Shown here piece after piece: positions 1 through 9,733 of a stretch of DNA of 64,000 nt (the stretch's first letter is position 1; the number at the start of each line of letters is the position of its first letter). The notes under the pieces were generated by a model, which worked only from the letters and a program-made list of their open reading frames with translations, was not told the DNA's origin and did no database searches. The position numbers and the translations under genes were made by a program. This DNA comes from Vogesella margarita (lineage in GTDB: Bacteria; Pseudomonadota; Gammaproteobacteria; Burkholderiales; Chromobacteriaceae). The stretch spans positions 124,001 through 188,000 of the forward strand of contig NZ_JAQQLE010000003.1 of NCBI RefSeq assembly GCF_028548475.1, given 5' to 3'.

Positions 1-767
1 TCGGCAGCCTGCACCTGATGCTGCATCAGGTTGATCCATCGGTTATCGACCTCGGTACGGTCGGCCTGCATGCTGCTGGCCAACAAGTCGCGCAGCGGCT
101 CGATCATCGAGTACGGCAGGCAGACGTGGAAATCGCCGCCGCCGGCCCCCAGCTCGATATGGAAGGTCGCGGCGACCACCACCTCGGTCGGGGTGGCGAT
201 GTTGGCGAACTGGGTATTCATCTCCGAACGCAGGTAGACAAACTCGATCGGGTACACCGGCTCCCACGCCTTCTGGTACTCGGCAAACACCACCTCCAGC
301 ATCTTGCGGATAATGCGCTGCTCGGTCGGGGTAAAGTCGCGACCTTCCACCCGCACGTGAAAGCGGCCATCGCTGCCAAACAGGTTGTCGACCACCAGGA
401 ACACCAGGTCCGGGTCGAAAATCAGCAAGCCAGTGCCACGCAAGGGCTTGACGTGCACCAGGTTGAGGTTGGTCGGCACCACCAGGTTACGGATGAACTC
501 GCTGTACTTCAGCACCCGCACCGGGCCGACCGAAATCTCGGCATTTCGGCGCAGGAAGTTGAAAAAGCCGATACGGAGGTTGCGCGCGAAACGCTCGTTG
601 ATGATCTCGAGCGTCGGCATCCGGCCGCGGACAATGCGTTCCTGGCGGCCGATATCATAGGCTCGCACGCCACCGTTGTCGCTGTCCGCACCGTCGTTGT
701 CCTCTTCCCCGGTCACACCGCGCAATAGCGCGTCGACCTCTTCCTGGGACAGGATCTCGTCAGCCAT
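1..767 (-). CDS. fliM: Flagellar motor switch protein FliM (C-terminus cut by window edge)
   Basis: Switch protein of the flagellar C-ring; it binds phospho-CheY and sets the direction of rotation. Only about the first 255 codons are present, because the gene runs off the left end. The N-terminus carries the conserved CheY-binding segment LSQEEVDALLRG at residues 6-17, followed by the FliM middle domain with the GAGGGDFH stretch near residue 225. The ATG at 767 lies 2 bases after the fliL stop, so the two genes are translationally coupled in the fliE-to-fliM operon. Family members are about 330 residues, so roughly 75 residues are missing. No internal stop was seen. Confidence 0.93.
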   Translation of the reverse strand, partial: MADEILSQEEVDALLRGVTGEEDNDGADSDNGGVRAYDIGRQERIVRGRMPTLEIINERFARNLRIGFFNFLRRNAEISVGPVRVLKYSEFIRNLVVPTNLNLVHVKPLRGTGLLIFDPDLVFLVVDNLFGSDGRFHVRVEGRDFTPTEQRIIRKMLEVVFAEYQKAWEPVYPIEFVYLRSEMNTQFANIATPTEVVVAATFHIELGAGGGDFHVCLPYSMIEPLRDLLASSMQADRTEVDNRWINLMQHQVQAA

Positions 768-769
768 GA

Positions 770-1303
770 TTACTGCAACTGAATGATGAAAGAGGTGAAG
801 AGCACGTTTTCAACCGGTTCTTCTGCCCCGGCATCCATCGACTCGTTGATGATTTTCTTGATCTGCGCCTTCAGCTTGACCTTGCCGTCCGCCGATTGCA
901 GTTCTTCTTCGGTCTTGGCCGACAGCAGCAGGATCAGCGCGCTGCGGACTTTGGGCAGATAGGACTTGAGCGTTTCCTTGGCATGCTCGTCAGCCAGCTC
1001 GGCCTGCAGCTCGATCTGCAGCATCGACGAGCCGCCGCTCAGGTTGACGACAAACGGTTCCAGCTTCTCGAACACCGGCGGACCTTCTTTTTTCTCTTTC
1101 TTTTCCGGCGCATGCTCGGCCGTGGCATGACTGGCATCGGCACCGGCGGCCGACTTGTTGCTCAGGAACACATAGGCGGCCAGACCGCCCACCGCGGCCA
1201 GTACCAGCACCAGCAACACGATGACAACCAAGAGTAGTTTGTTATTGCCCCCTGCCGCGGGTTTGGCTTCTTTAACGTCTTCTTTTTTATCTTTTTCGGC
1301 CAT
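770..1303 (-). CDS. fliL: Flagellar basal body-associated protein FliL
   Basis: Inner-membrane protein that surrounds the stator and supports motor torque. The 177-residue product has a short lysine/glutamate-rich cytoplasmic start, one strong membrane segment at about residues 23-46, a charged linker, and the periplasmic FliL domain (about 75-177) ending in the typical NVLFTSFIIQ segment. It lies between fliK and fliM in the same operon. A gap of about 150 bases separates it from fliK, the widest within this operon, so an internal promoter there is possible. Confidence 0.95.
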   Translation of the reverse strand: MAEKDKKEDVKEAKPAAGGNNKLLLVVIVLLVLVLAAVGGLAAYVFLSNKSAAGADASHATAEHAPEKKEKKEGPPVFEKLEPFVVNLSGGSSMLQIELQAELADEHAKETLKSYLPKVRSALILLLSAKTEEELQSADGKVKLKAQIKKIINESMDAGAEEPVENVLFTSFIIQLQ

Positions 1304-1397
1304 GACAATACCTGCTCTCGTTTAAAAGAAATGCTTAAGCCCTATTTTCTCCATTTCTTGTCGAGTTGAACAGCCATTTAGTAGATTTCCGGGGAAA

Positions 1398-1427
1398 CCG
1401 CAAGCTGCCTCCTGCTTGCGGCCAACC
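1398..1427. repeat. Hairpin with one copy of the GTTGGCCGCA repeat between fliK and fliL
   Basis: CCGCAAGC (1398-1405) pairs with GCTTGCGG (1414-1421) across an 8-base loop. The right arm is part of a repeat copy, TTGCGGCCAACC (1416-1427). The 21 bases from 1411 are identical to those at 21861-21881 inside lpxH. There is no U-run, so it is not an obvious terminator. Confidence 0.6.
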
Positions 1428-1456
1428 CTGGGTCAGACTGCGACACGGCCGGCCAA

Positions 1457-2551
1457 TCAGGCCGTTACACTCAGCCCGGACACTGTCGGCGCGGCGGACT
1501 CCAGCTCAGCCAGCGGCAATATCGCCTCGGGCTGGCTGCGGCCGCGCTGCTGCTGCGCCTGCTGACCATGCTGTTGCTGACCCTGCTGCTGCGAGGAAAC
1601 CTGCGCATCGGCCAGCTGCAGGCCGGCCTGCTCCATCATCCGTGACAGCGCCGGCAGGTGACTCTCGATGATGTCCTTGGCCATCAGGTTGGAGGTGGTC
1701 ACCACGATCTGTGCCTGCTCCTTGTTCATGGAAATCTGGACCTCGATCGGTCCCAGCTTCTCCGGGGTGACATGGAAGCGCGCGGAGTCCAGCTGCCGCT
1801 CGACCGCCTTCACCACCTGCTGACCAAAGGCTTCGCCCCACTGCTTGCTGCGATCCATGGTGCCGCCCAGCAGCACCTCCTTCAGCTCCTTGCCCGCGCC
1901 GGTGGCCGACAGGTCGGTCGGCAATTCCTGCCGCCCGGCGGCAAGCGCCGGCGGCAAGGTTTTCACTTCGGAGCCGGCCTCGGCTTCGCGCATGGCCAGC
2001 CGCACCGCCACCGCGGCGGACAGGCCGTCATCCTTCAACGCGCGCAAAGCCCGCTTGTCGCTGCCGGCGGCGGTCAGCAGACCCGGCAACGGCGGCGCTT
2101 TTTCTTGCGCCGCCTCACCGGTCAAGGATGCCAACTCCGTCAGGGCGCCGGCCGTTTCCACGCCCTTGCCTGCCTTGCCCTTGCTGGCGACCTGTGCGGC
2201 CAACTCTTCCGCCGCCAGCGCTTCGCCGATGGCAGCAGGATCGGACAACGCGGCGAACGACGCATCACCCTTGCCGGTCATGCCGGCGGACGGATTAACC
2301 GCAGCGCCGCCCGGCATGAACAGCCCCCCCAGCAGCGAGGCCGCATCTTGCGTTGCGCGCGGAAGCTGGCCGATGTCGTCCGGCAGCGTTCGGTCGCCAG
2401 CTGGCACCACACCCGGCTGACCGAAGGCAAACGCCTGCAGCTGATTGGCAAAGAACATGGCAAACGGGGAGTCCGGCGTGTTGACATAACCCTGACTCGG
2501 GGTCGCTGTGCTATCGCTCAGGTTTAAAACGGACTGGACGGTAATGGCCAT
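1457..2551 (-). CDS. fliK: Flagellar hook-length control protein FliK
   Basis: Secreted ruler protein that fixes hook length and switches export from hook to filament substrates. The 364 residues have a low-complexity Ala/Gly/Pro-rich N-terminal ruler region. The conserved C-terminal hook-length domain (about residues 235-335) contains RFHVTPEKLGPIEVQISM and the downstream SHLPALSRMM helix. It ends in a glutamine-rich tail (QQQGQQQHGQQ). The ATG at 2551 has an AGGAG 9 bases upstream. It follows fliJ in the operon. Confidence 0.92.
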   Translation of the reverse strand: MAITVQSVLNLSDSTATPSQGYVNTPDSPFAMFFANQLQAFAFGQPGVVPAGDRTLPDDIGQLPRATQDAASLLGGLFMPGGAAVNPSAGMTGKGDASFAALSDPAAIGEALAAEELAAQVASKGKAGKGVETAGALTELASLTGEAAQEKAPPLPGLLTAAGSDKRALRALKDDGLSAAVAVRLAMREAEAGSEVKTLPPALAAGRQELPTDLSATGAGKELKEVLLGGTMDRSKQWGEAFGQQVVKAVERQLDSARFHVTPEKLGPIEVQISMNKEQAQIVVTTSNLMAKDIIESHLPALSRMMEQAGLQLADAQVSSQQQGQQQHGQQAQQQRGRSQPEAILPLAELESAAPTVSGLSVTA

Positions 2552-2615
2552 TTAGACATGCTCCTTGTGGTCGTCGCCTGACAAAAGCATGAATTGTGCC
2601 AATCAGGCGGCCGAG

Positions 2616-3053
2616 CTATTCGTCCTTGCCACGGGCACCGATACGGGCGGCAAATTCGTCCATCTGTTTCTGCTCGGCCTTACGCTGGCGCACGCACAGA
2701 CGCTCCGCCTCGCGCTCCTGCAGCACCTGGTAGGACTTCAACTGCTTGCGCAGGCCAAGCCAGGCCTGCTTCTCCAGCAAGAAACGCTGCACGCAGCGAT
2801 CCAGCTCGTGCTGCTGCTGCTGCCGCGCCTCTTCCAGCTTGAGCAGAAACAGGCGCGCATCACGCCACTGCCCGACGCCGAGGCCACGCTGCGCCATGTG
2901 CAGCACCCGCTGCTGGTAGTCGGCCAGAAAGGTGTCCACCTGCCGCAGCGTCGCCTCCGCCTGCGCTTGTGCCTGCTGTGCCTGTTTCATGCGCTTGGCA
3001 GCCTCGTCCAGCTTGTCTTGGGCCAGCCGGATCAACAGGTCGAATTTGCTCAT
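2616..3053 (-). CDS. fliJ: Flagellar export chaperone FliJ
   Basis: Soluble coiled-coil stalk protein of the flagellar type III export ATPase (FliH-FliI-FliJ); it promotes FliI hexamer rotation and escorts substrates to FlhA. The 145-residue product is almost entirely charged helix rich in Gln, Glu, Ala and Lys, as expected. It starts 9 bases after the fliI stop. Sequence conservation in this family is low, so the call rests on length, coiled-coil composition and position between fliI and fliK. Confidence 0.9.
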   Translation of the reverse strand: MSKFDLLIRLAQDKLDEAAKRMKQAQQAQAQAEATLRQVDTFLADYQQRVLHMAQRGLGVGQWRDARLFLLKLEEARQQQQHELDRCVQRFLLEKQAWLGLRKQLKSYQVLQEREAERLCVRQRKAEQKQMDEFAARIGARGKDE

Positions 3054-3062
3054 GGCCTAGCC

Positions 3063-4457
3063 TTAAGCAGTCAGCACTTGCTCAAGCTGCGTCAGGCAGG
3101 AGGCAAAGTCGTGGTATTCGTTCATCGGCTGGGTCAGGAAACCGACCAGCTGCAGATGGCGGCGCATCGCCTCGTCCAGCAAGGGATCGGAGCCGGGCAC
3201 ATAGGCGCCGACGTTGATCAGGTCGCGGCTGCGCTGGTAACGCGAGAACAGCTGCTTGAAGCGGCGCGCCAGGTTGACGTGATGCGGGGTGGTGACGTCG
3301 ACCATCACCCGCGAAATGGACTGCTCGATGTCGATCGCCGGGTAGTGACCGGACTCGGCCAGCTCGCGGGTCAGCACGAAGTGGCCGTCGAGAATGGCGC
3401 GCGCCGAATCGGCGACCGGATCCTGCTGGTCGTCCCCCTCGGACAGCACCGTATAGAACGCGGTAATGGAGCCGGCGCCGGCTTCGGCATTACCGGCGCG
3501 CTCGATCAGTTGCGGCAGCTTGGCGAACACCGACGGCGGATAGCCCTTGCTGACCGGAGGCTCGCCGATGGCGAGGGCGATTTCACGCTGCGCCATCGCA
3601 TAACGGGTCACCGAGTCCATCAGCAGCAGCACGTCCAGGCCCTGGTCGCGGTAGTACTCGGCCAGCGCGGTCGCGTAGGCGGCGCCGTGCAGGCGCATCA
3701 ATGGCGGTGAATCCGCCGGTGCCGCCACCACCACCGAGCGCGCGAGGCCTTCAGCACCAAGGATGTGCTCGATGAAGTCCTTCACCTCGCGTCCCCGCTC
3801 GCCGATCAGGCCGACCACCACCACATCGGCACGGGTGAAGCGCGCCATCATGCCCAGCAGCACCGACTTGCCGACACCGGAGCCGGCAAACAGGCCCAAA
3901 CGTTGGCCGCGCCCCACCGTCAGCAGGCCGTTGATCGCGCGCACACCGACATCCAGCACATCGCGCACCGGCGAGCGTCGCAGCGGATTCAGCGGCTGAC
4001 TGTATAGCGGATACAGCGCCTCGGCCAGCGGCTCGGCACCGCCGTCCAGCGGCCGGCCCAGCGAATCCACCACCCGCCCCAGCAGCGACATGCCCACCGG
4101 CACCTTGCGCCCCAGCATGCGTACCGTGCCGCCGCTATCGGCCGGCTCGTCATACAGTGGCGGCCGGATCTCGGGCACCGCGCACACGGCAAGCCCCGGC
4201 TGCAGGCCGTGCACATTGCTTAGCGGCATCAGGTACAGGCGGTCACCGGCAAAGCCGACCACTTCCGCCTCAGCCTGATAGTCGTCCGACACCATGATCT
4301 GGCAGGCACTACCGACCGGCAAACGCAGGCCAACCGCCTCCATCACCAGGCCGGTCACCCGCGTCAGGCGCCCTTCCGTCTGCCACGCCGGCAGCGGCCG
4401 CAGCGCCTGCTCGCAACGGCGCAAGAAATCGCGCTGCCGCTCAATCAGCATGCTCAT
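3063..4457 (-). CDS. fliI: Flagellum-specific ATP synthase FliI
   Basis: Hexameric ATPase of the flagellar type III export apparatus, related to the F1 beta subunit. The 464 residues include Walker [14 protein letters not shown] (about 180-195), the [13 protein letters not shown] segment, and the Walker B region [17 protein letters not shown] followed by [14 protein letters not shown]. The length is typical. The start overlaps the end of fliH by 17 bases, indicating translational coupling. Confidence 0.97.
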   Translation of the reverse strand: MSMLIERQRDFLRRCEQALRPLPAWQTEGRLTRVTGLVMEAVGLRLPVGSACQIMVSDDYQAEAEVVGFAGDRLYLMPLSNVHGLQPGLAVCAVPEIRPPLYDEPADSGGTVRMLGRKVPVGMSLLGRVVDSLGRPLDGGAEPLAEALYPLYSQPLNPLRRSPVRDVLDVGVRAINGLLTVGRGQRLGLFAGSGVGKSVLLGMMARFTRADVVVVGLIGERGREVKDFIEHILGAEGLARSVVVAAPADSPPLMRLHGAAYATALAEYYRDQGLDVLLLMDSVTRYAMAQREIALAIGEPPVSKGYPPSVFAKLPQLIERAGNAEAGAGSITAFYTVLSEGDDQQDPVADSARAILDGHFVLTRELAESGHYPAIDIEQSISRVMVDVTTPHHVNLARRFKQLFSRYQRSRDLINVGAYVPGSDPLLDEAMRRHLQLVGFLTQPMNEYHDFASCLTQLEQVLTA

Positions 4458-5244
4458 CCGCCAGCCCCAAGCCCTTGCGTAGCAGCTGCAGGCGACTTTC
4501 CAGCGTCAGGTCGATGGACGCAGACGGTGTTTCGATACGGCAACCACCGCGCGTGAGCGAGGCATCGGCCTGCCACTGCATGCGCCACTGCGGATACTGC
4601 TCCCCCAGAAAAGCCTGCAAGGTCGCCAGCTCATCCGGATGCGCCTGCACTTTCACCTGCGCCACGCTATCGGCCAAGGTATCCAGTGCCTCGGTCAGCA
4701 GTGGACGCAACACCGCCGGATCGTGCCGCACCACCTCGCCTATCATTTTTTCAGCAAAGCTGACCGCCAGCGACAATACCTCCTGCGACAGCTGCGCGCC
4801 CAGCAGCGACAGTTCCTGCTCGAACGACTGCTGCAACGCGGCCAACGGTTGCCAGTACTGCTGGAACTGCTGCTGCGCCTCGAGCAGTGCCCGCTCGGCG
4901 CCTTCGGCTCGGCCACGTTCTTCGCCAGCCTGCATGCCTGCCTGTGTCCCCGCCTGCAAGCCGGCATCGTAGCCGGCCTGCCACGCCTCCTGATGAATCG
5001 CCTCCAGCTCGGCTGCGGTCGGGTAAGCGGTCGCGGCCATGGTTTCTAGTGCCGACGTCTCCTCGGACGCCTCCGCCATAATGAGCGAAGCCCCCTCGAC
5101 AGGGGGCTCCTCCGGCTGAGGCGCGGGCTCCGCCCCGGGCGGCGCCGCGATGTCGGGCGCGGTCGCAGCAGTCCCCAACTCGCTCATGGTCCAGCTGCGC
5201 CACTGCCCCAGCGATTCGGCAGGAATGACGTTGTTATTCGACAA
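4441..5244 (-). CDS. fliH: Flagellar assembly protein FliH
   Basis: Regulator of the FliI ATPase that docks the export complex to the C-ring. The protein has the conserved N-terminal [12 protein letters not shown] segment, an acidic Pro/Glu-rich linker, a Gly/Ala/Gln repeat region ([22 protein letters not shown]) resembling the GxxxG helix of FliH, and a C-terminal FliH domain. An in-frame ATG lies at 5271, but a TTG at 5244 has a GGAG 9 bases upstream and reduces the overlap with fliG to 11 bases, so I prefer it. The start remains uncertain; the gene is not. Confidence 0.9.
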   Translation of the reverse strand: MSNNNVIPAESLGQWRSWTMSELGTAATAPDIAAPPGAEPAPQPEEPPVEGASLIMAEASEETSALETMAATAYPTAAELEAIHQEAWQAGYDAGLQAGTQAGMQAGEERGRAEGAERALLEAQQQFQQYWQPLAALQQSFEQELSLLGAQLSQEVLSLAVSFAEKMIGEVVRHDPAVLRPLLTEALDTLADSVAQVKVQAHPDELATLQAFLGEQYPQWRMQWQADASLTRGGCRIETPSASIDLTLESRLQLLRKGLGLADEHAD

Positions 5245-6232
5245 GGCCTTCGTCTCCACCTTTGCTTGCAATCACGATCTGGCCTTCGTCGGCCAGCTTG
5301 CGCACGATCTTGAGGATTTCCTTCTGCTCGGCCTCGACTTCGGACAGCTTGACCGGGCCTTTCGACTCCAGGTCGTCCCGCAGCATCTCGGCCGCGCGCG
5401 ACGACATATTGCGGAAGATCTTGTCCTTCAGCTCCTGGCTGGTGCCTTTCAGCGCCACGACCAGCGAGTTGGACTGCACTTCGCGCAGGATGGTCTGGAT
5501 CGAACGGTCGTCGATCTCGAGAATATTCTCGAACACGAACATCTTGTCCTGGATGCGCTGCGCCAACTCCGGATCGTACTCGCGGATATAGGACAGCGCC
5601 GAGGCTTCGACGTTGGAGCCGAGGAAGTTGAGGATTTCGGCTGTCATGCCAACACCGCCGGCCGCGCTCTTCTTGACACGATCGGCGCCGGACAGGAGCT
5701 GCGTCAGCACGTCGTTCAGCTCGCGCAATGCCTGCGGCTGCACACCCTCCAGCGTCGCGGTACGGATCAGCACTTCGTTGCGCACCCGCTCCGGGAAGTA
5801 GGCCAGGATGGCACTGGACAGGTCCGGGTCCAGGTGCACCATGATGGTGGCGATGATCTGCGGGTGCTCGTTGCGGATCAGGTCGGCCGCGGAGGACGGA
5901 TCCATCCACTTCAGGCTCTCGATACCGCTGTGGTCGTTGCCCTGCAAGATCTTGTCCAGCAGGTTGGCCGCCTTGTCCGGTCCCAGCGCCTCGACCAGCA
6001 CGTTGCGCAGGTACTCGTCGGTCGCGCCGAAGTTGGCGCGGGCCGCGCATTCCTCCTGGAATTGCGACACCACCTTTTCCACTTCCTCGTGGCTCAGGTT
6101 ATTGAGCCCGGCCATGGCCAGGCTGAGTTTCTGCACTTCCTTGGGGCCGAGATACTTGAAGACCTCGATCGCTTCCGCCTGGCCAAGGCTGAACAGCAGT
6201 ACCGAACTGCGGCGAACACCGACATCACTCAT
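5234..6232 (-). CDS. fliG: Flagellar motor switch protein FliG
   Basis: C-ring protein that contacts the MS ring (FliF) through its N-terminal domain and the stator through its C-terminal domain. The 332-residue length is normal. Visible landmarks include the early SSVLLFSLGQAEAIEVFKYL segment, the EHPQIIATIMVHL helix of the middle domain, and the C-terminal torque helix region with alternating charges (FENILEIDDRSIQTILREVQ). The start overlaps the fliF stop by 8 bases. Confidence 0.97.
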   Translation of the reverse strand: MSDVGVRRSSVLLFSLGQAEAIEVFKYLGPKEVQKLSLAMAGLNNLSHEEVEKVVSQFQEECAARANFGATDEYLRNVLVEALGPDKAANLLDKILQGNDHSGIESLKWMDPSSAADLIRNEHPQIIATIMVHLDPDLSSAILAYFPERVRNEVLIRTATLEGVQPQALRELNDVLTQLLSGADRVKKSAAGGVGMTAEILNFLGSNVEASALSYIREYDPELAQRIQDKMFVFENILEIDDRSIQTILREVQSNSLVVALKGTSQELKDKIFRNMSSRAAEMLRDDLESKGPVKLSEVEAEQKEILKIVRKLADEGQIVIASKGGDEGLVE

Positions 6233-7943
6233 CAGAGCTGATCCATTCCTTGATAATCTGCGCGGCCATGCGAGGGTCAGACTTCACCAGCTCGCGAACA
6301 TTTTGCATATTAGCCTCGAACACACGGCGCTGGAGCTCTTTTGGCGATGGGTTGTCGCTGTCTTCCTCCGACTCGCTCTCCTCACCCTCTTCGCCCGCAA
6401 CCGCCAGCAGACGGCCACTGCCGGCCGCGGCCTCAGGTTCACCCACCGGCTCAGGCGGTGGCGGGTTCACCACGTCGCGCATGATAGGCCGCACCACCCC
6501 GAACAGCAGATACAGGACAGCCAGCAGCAGCAAGCCGTACTTGAGCAAATCGGCGGCATTGTTGCTGGCGAAGTCCAGCACCTTGTCCTGCACCGTCAGC
6601 ACCGGTACCGCATCGGCAAAGCTGGCGTTGACCACGTTGACCGAATCGCCGCGCTCGGCATTGAAGCCGACCGCCTCCTTGACCAGATTGTTGATCTGCC
6701 CGAATTCTTTTTCCGTCAGCGGCGTGGCCTTCAGCACCCCCTGGTTGTCGGGCACCATCTTGTAGTTCACCACCACCGCCGCAGTCAGGCGCTTGATCAC
6801 GCCCTTCTGTGCCTTGGTGTGCTGGATGGTCTTGTCGACTTCGTAGTTGGTGGTGATTTCGCGACTCAAGGAACCGGAGGCGGTCCCCATCGGCAAGCCC
6901 GACAGCGTGGCTGTACCGGGCGCGGCACCGGGAGGTAGCGTCAGCGGCGCCGACGCCGGCGATGGTGGCTGGTTGGTCAACGCCCCGGGCACGCCGGACG
7001 GCAGGTTGGCGTCACGCCCCAGCGTCTCGCTGATCTGCTGACTGCGGGTGGCGGAAGGATTGGGCGTCGAATTGGGACGGAAGCTCTCCGAGGTCTGCTC
7101 CGACTCGGAAAAGTCCACGTTGGCCGTCACCTGTGCACGGGCATTGCCCTTGCCGAAAATCGGTTCGAGTATGGTTTCGACCCGCTTGGTGTAGTCGGCC
7201 TCTATCTGGCGTACATAGTCCAGCTGCCGGCGATCAAGCGAGCCGTTATTCTGGTCCGGCACCGTGGACAGCAAATTACCGTCCTGATCGACGATAGACA
7301 CATTGCGCAGCGGCAGGTTGGGCACCGAGCTGGACACCAGGTGCATGATGCCGGCAATCTGCCCGCCGTCCAGGATCCGCCCCGGTCGCAGGGTCAGCAT
7401 CACCGATGCCGTCGGCTGCTGCTGGTCGCGCACGAATACCGACTGCTTCGGCATCGCCAGATGCACGCGCGCACTCTCCACCACGGCAACCGCCTCGATG
7501 GTGCGCGCCAGTTCGCCCTCGATCGAGCGCTGGTAATTGACCTGCTCGGCAAACTGGCTGATGCCGAACTTCTGCTTGTCCATCAGTTCGAAACCGACGC
7601 CGCCGGCCTTGGGCAAACCTTGCGTCGCCAGCTTCAGGCGGGTTTCGTAAACGCGCTCGCTCGGCACCGAGATCACCCCACCGTCACCCAGCTGGTAGGG
7701 CACATTCATCTGCTGCAGCGCGGCGGTGACCTGGCCACCATCACTATCGGCCAGACCGGTAAACAGTACTTTGTAGGGAGGTTCGCGATTGAACACCAGC
7801 AAGGCAAGCGCGATGGACAACACTGCGGCGATGGCAGTGAAGAACAGGATTTTCTTGTTATTGGGAAGGGCATTGAAACGAGCCAACGCTTCGTTGGCAC
7901 GCCCCTTCCAGGCAGGCGCAGTTTGATCGACCAATTCAGCCAT
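6225..7943 (-). CDS. fliF: Flagellar MS-ring protein FliF
   Basis: Transmembrane base of the flagellar motor on which the switch and export gate assemble. The 572 residues have membrane helices at about 31-50 and 463-482, two YscJ-type ring-building domains with the RRQLDYVRQIEADYTKRVE helix, a Pro/Ser-rich periplasmic linker (about 300-345), and an acidic C-terminal FliG-binding tail ending EWISSDE. It lies 60 bases after fliE, as in most flagellar operons. Confidence 0.97.
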   Translation of the reverse strand: MAELVDQTAPAWKGRANEALARFNALPNNKKILFFTAIAAVLSIALALLVFNREPPYKVLFTGLADSDGGQVTAALQQMNVPYQLGDGGVISVPSERVYETRLKLATQGLPKAGGVGFELMDKQKFGISQFAEQVNYQRSIEGELARTIEAVAVVESARVHLAMPKQSVFVRDQQQPTASVMLTLRPGRILDGGQIAGIMHLVSSSVPNLPLRNVSIVDQDGNLLSTVPDQNNGSLDRRQLDYVRQIEADYTKRVETILEPIFGKGNARAQVTANVDFSESEQTSESFRPNSTPNPSATRSQQISETLGRDANLPSGVPGALTNQPPSPASAPLTLPPGAAPGTATLSGLPMGTASGSLSREITTNYEVDKTIQHTKAQKGVIKRLTAAVVVNYKMVPDNQGVLKATPLTEKEFGQINNLVKEAVGFNAERGDSVNVVNASFADAVPVLTVQDKVLDFASNNAADLLKYGLLLLAVLYLLFGVVRPIMRDVVNPPPPEPVGEPEAAAGSGRLLAVAGEEGEESESEEDSDNPSPKELQRRVFEANMQNVRELVKSDPRMAAQIIKEWISSDE

Positions 7944-8003
7944 ACAGTGGTTATTTCATTATTGATCTTACCGCCGCAGGCCCGAAGCTCGAAACGAACG
8001 GCG

Positions 8004-8324
8004 CTACACTTGCGTATTCATGATTTCCTGATAGGCCGAAACCAGCTTGTTGCGGGCCTGAACCATGGTCTGGAAGCTCAGACTTGCTTTTTGCATCGAC
8101 ACCATGACGTCCTGGATGTTAACGCCGTCCTCACCCAGTTCAAACTGCTTTTGCAGCTCAAGCGAAGTGCTCTGCACCTGGTTGACCTGCTCCAGCGTGC
8201 TCTTGAGTACATCGGAAAAATCGACTTCGGGAGCGGTCTTGTCTACCGCAGGCGCCTGACCCGCGGCCAGCGACGACATGGCGCGCAGTTCACCCAATAG
8301 CTGATTGATACCCTGCGTGGACAT
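8004..8324 (-). CDS. fliE: Flagellar hook-basal body complex protein FliE
   Basis: Small adapter between the MS ring and the proximal rod, and the first axial protein exported. The 106 residues end with the conserved MVSMQKASLSFQTMVQARNKLVSAYQEIM helix typical of FliE; the N-terminal 30 residues are variable. It is first in the fliE-F-G-H-I-J-K-L-M order and begins 30 bases after the sigma54 regulator gene, so it may be read from that gene's promoter or from one inside it. Confidence 0.95.
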   Translation of the reverse strand: MSTQGINQLLGELRAMSSLAAGQAPAVDKTAPEVDFSDVLKSTLEQVNQVQSTSLELQKQFELGEDGVNIQDVMVSMQKASLSFQTMVQARNKLVSAYQEIMNTQV

Positions 8325-8353
8325 AGTAACCTCTTGCAGTGAGGCCGGTGGCG

Positions 8354-9682
8354 TCAGGCCGGACCGGCGTCTTCTTCACGATAACGTTGCAGCTTGTAGC
8401 GCAACGTCCTTTCGCTAATGCCAAGGCGTTCTGCAGCCAGTTTCTTGACGCCGCCGCACGCCTGCAGCGCATCAAGAATGTGACGCTTTTCTACCGCTTT
8501 CATGTCCAGATCGGACGCTTCGGCGACGCTGCCGCTTACCTCTGGCAGCACCACTGTCGATGGCGACAGCATCAGATCGACGGCAGAAACTTCCGGCCCG
8601 GCGGCAAGAATTGCCGCCCGTTGCATCACATTATCCAGCTCGCGGATGTTACCTTCCCAACTATAGGCCGTCAATTCACGCTCCGCGTCCTTGCCCAGGG
8701 TCAGGCGCGACTTGGAAACGGCATTAGCATACTTATCCAGCAATTTTCGCGCCAGCGGCAAGATGTCTTCGGTGCGGTCGCCCAGCGCCGGCACTGCCAG
8801 CGGAAATACGTTGAGGCGGAAAAACAGGTCTTCGCGGAAGCGACCGGCCGCGACTTCCTCCTGCACGTCACGGTTGCTGGTGGCCAGCACGCGGATGTCC
8901 AGCTTGATGGTGCGCGTGCCGCCGACACGCTCCACCTCGCGCTCCTGCAGCACACGCAACAGCTTGGCCTGCAATAACAGCGGCATTTCGGTGATTTCGT
9001 CGAGCAGGATGGTGCCGCCCTGCGCCTGCTCGAACTTGCCAGGCAGCACGTTGGCCGCACCGGTGAAGGCGCCCTTCTCGTGACCGAACAGGGTCGACTC
9101 CAGCAGATTGTCGGGAATCGCCGCGCAATTGACGGCGACAAACGGCGCCCCGCCACGCCGCGAATGGCGGTGAATGAAGCGGGCCAGCACTTCCTTACCG
9201 GCGCCGCTGGGGCCGCTGATCAGCACGCTGGCGTCGCTGGGCGCCACCTGCCGCGCGATGGCCAGCAAGCGCTTCATCGGCGCGGAATAGGCCAGCAGCT
9301 CTTCGTCGCCTTCGGGCTCCGGCAGCAGATATTTTTCCACTTCCGCAATCAGCTGCTGCGGCTCGAACGGTTTCAGCAGGTAGTGGCTGGCGCCGGCGCG
9401 CAGCAGGTCGATCGCGCGCTCGATCACGCCATAGGCGGTCATCAGCACGAAGGGCAAAGCCGGATAGGTGGCCTTGACCTGCTGGAACAGGGTGTAACCG
9501 TCCATCGGCTGCATCTGGGCGTCCGACACCACCAGGCCGACCGCGTTGTCGCGCAACACCTGCAAGGCGGACTGGCCGTCCGCCGCCTCCAGCACCGCGT
9601 AACCGGACAGCACCAGGGTATCGACCAGCGCTTCGCGCAGGTCGGCATCATCTTCCACAACCAGGACAGGCAAATATTTCAT
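8354..9682 (-). CDS. Sigma54-dependent flagellar response regulator, FleR/FlrC-like
   Basis: NtrC-family activator expected to turn on sigma54-dependent flagellar promoters. Domains of the 442-residue protein: receiver (about 1-118; phospho-acceptor Asp in VVSDAQ, TAYG and KPF signatures), AAA+ domain (about 135-370; Walker A GPSGAGKEVLA, sigma54-contact GAFTGA, Walker B GTILLDEI), and a C-terminal Fis-type helix-turn-helix (GISERTLRYKLQRYR). The ATG at 9682 is used because the receiver fold starts there; an earlier in-frame start at 9718 adds 12 unlikely residues. No partner histidine kinase is adjacent, unlike typical fleSR/flrBC pairs. Confidence 0.93.
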   Translation of the reverse strand: MKYLPVLVVEDDADLREALVDTLVLSGYAVLEAADGQSALQVLRDNAVGLVVSDAQMQPMDGYTLFQQVKATYPALPFVLMTAYGVIERAIDLLRAGASHYLLKPFEPQQLIAEVEKYLLPEPEGDEELLAYSAPMKRLLAIARQVAPSDASVLISGPSGAGKEVLARFIHRHSRRGGAPFVAVNCAAIPDNLLESTLFGHEKGAFTGAANVLPGKFEQAQGGTILLDEITEMPLLLQAKLLRVLQEREVERVGGTRTIKLDIRVLATSNRDVQEEVAAGRFREDLFFRLNVFPLAVPALGDRTEDILPLARKLLDKYANAVSKSRLTLGKDAERELTAYSWEGNIRELDNVMQRAAILAAGPEVSAVDLMLSPSTVVLPEVSGSVAEASDLDMKAVEKRHILDALQACGGVKKLAAERLGISERTLRYKLQRYREEDAGPA

Positions 9683-9733
9683 GGGTAACCGAATACTATT
9701 CAAGACAGGAAGGCACAAGGAGCGGATAACGAC

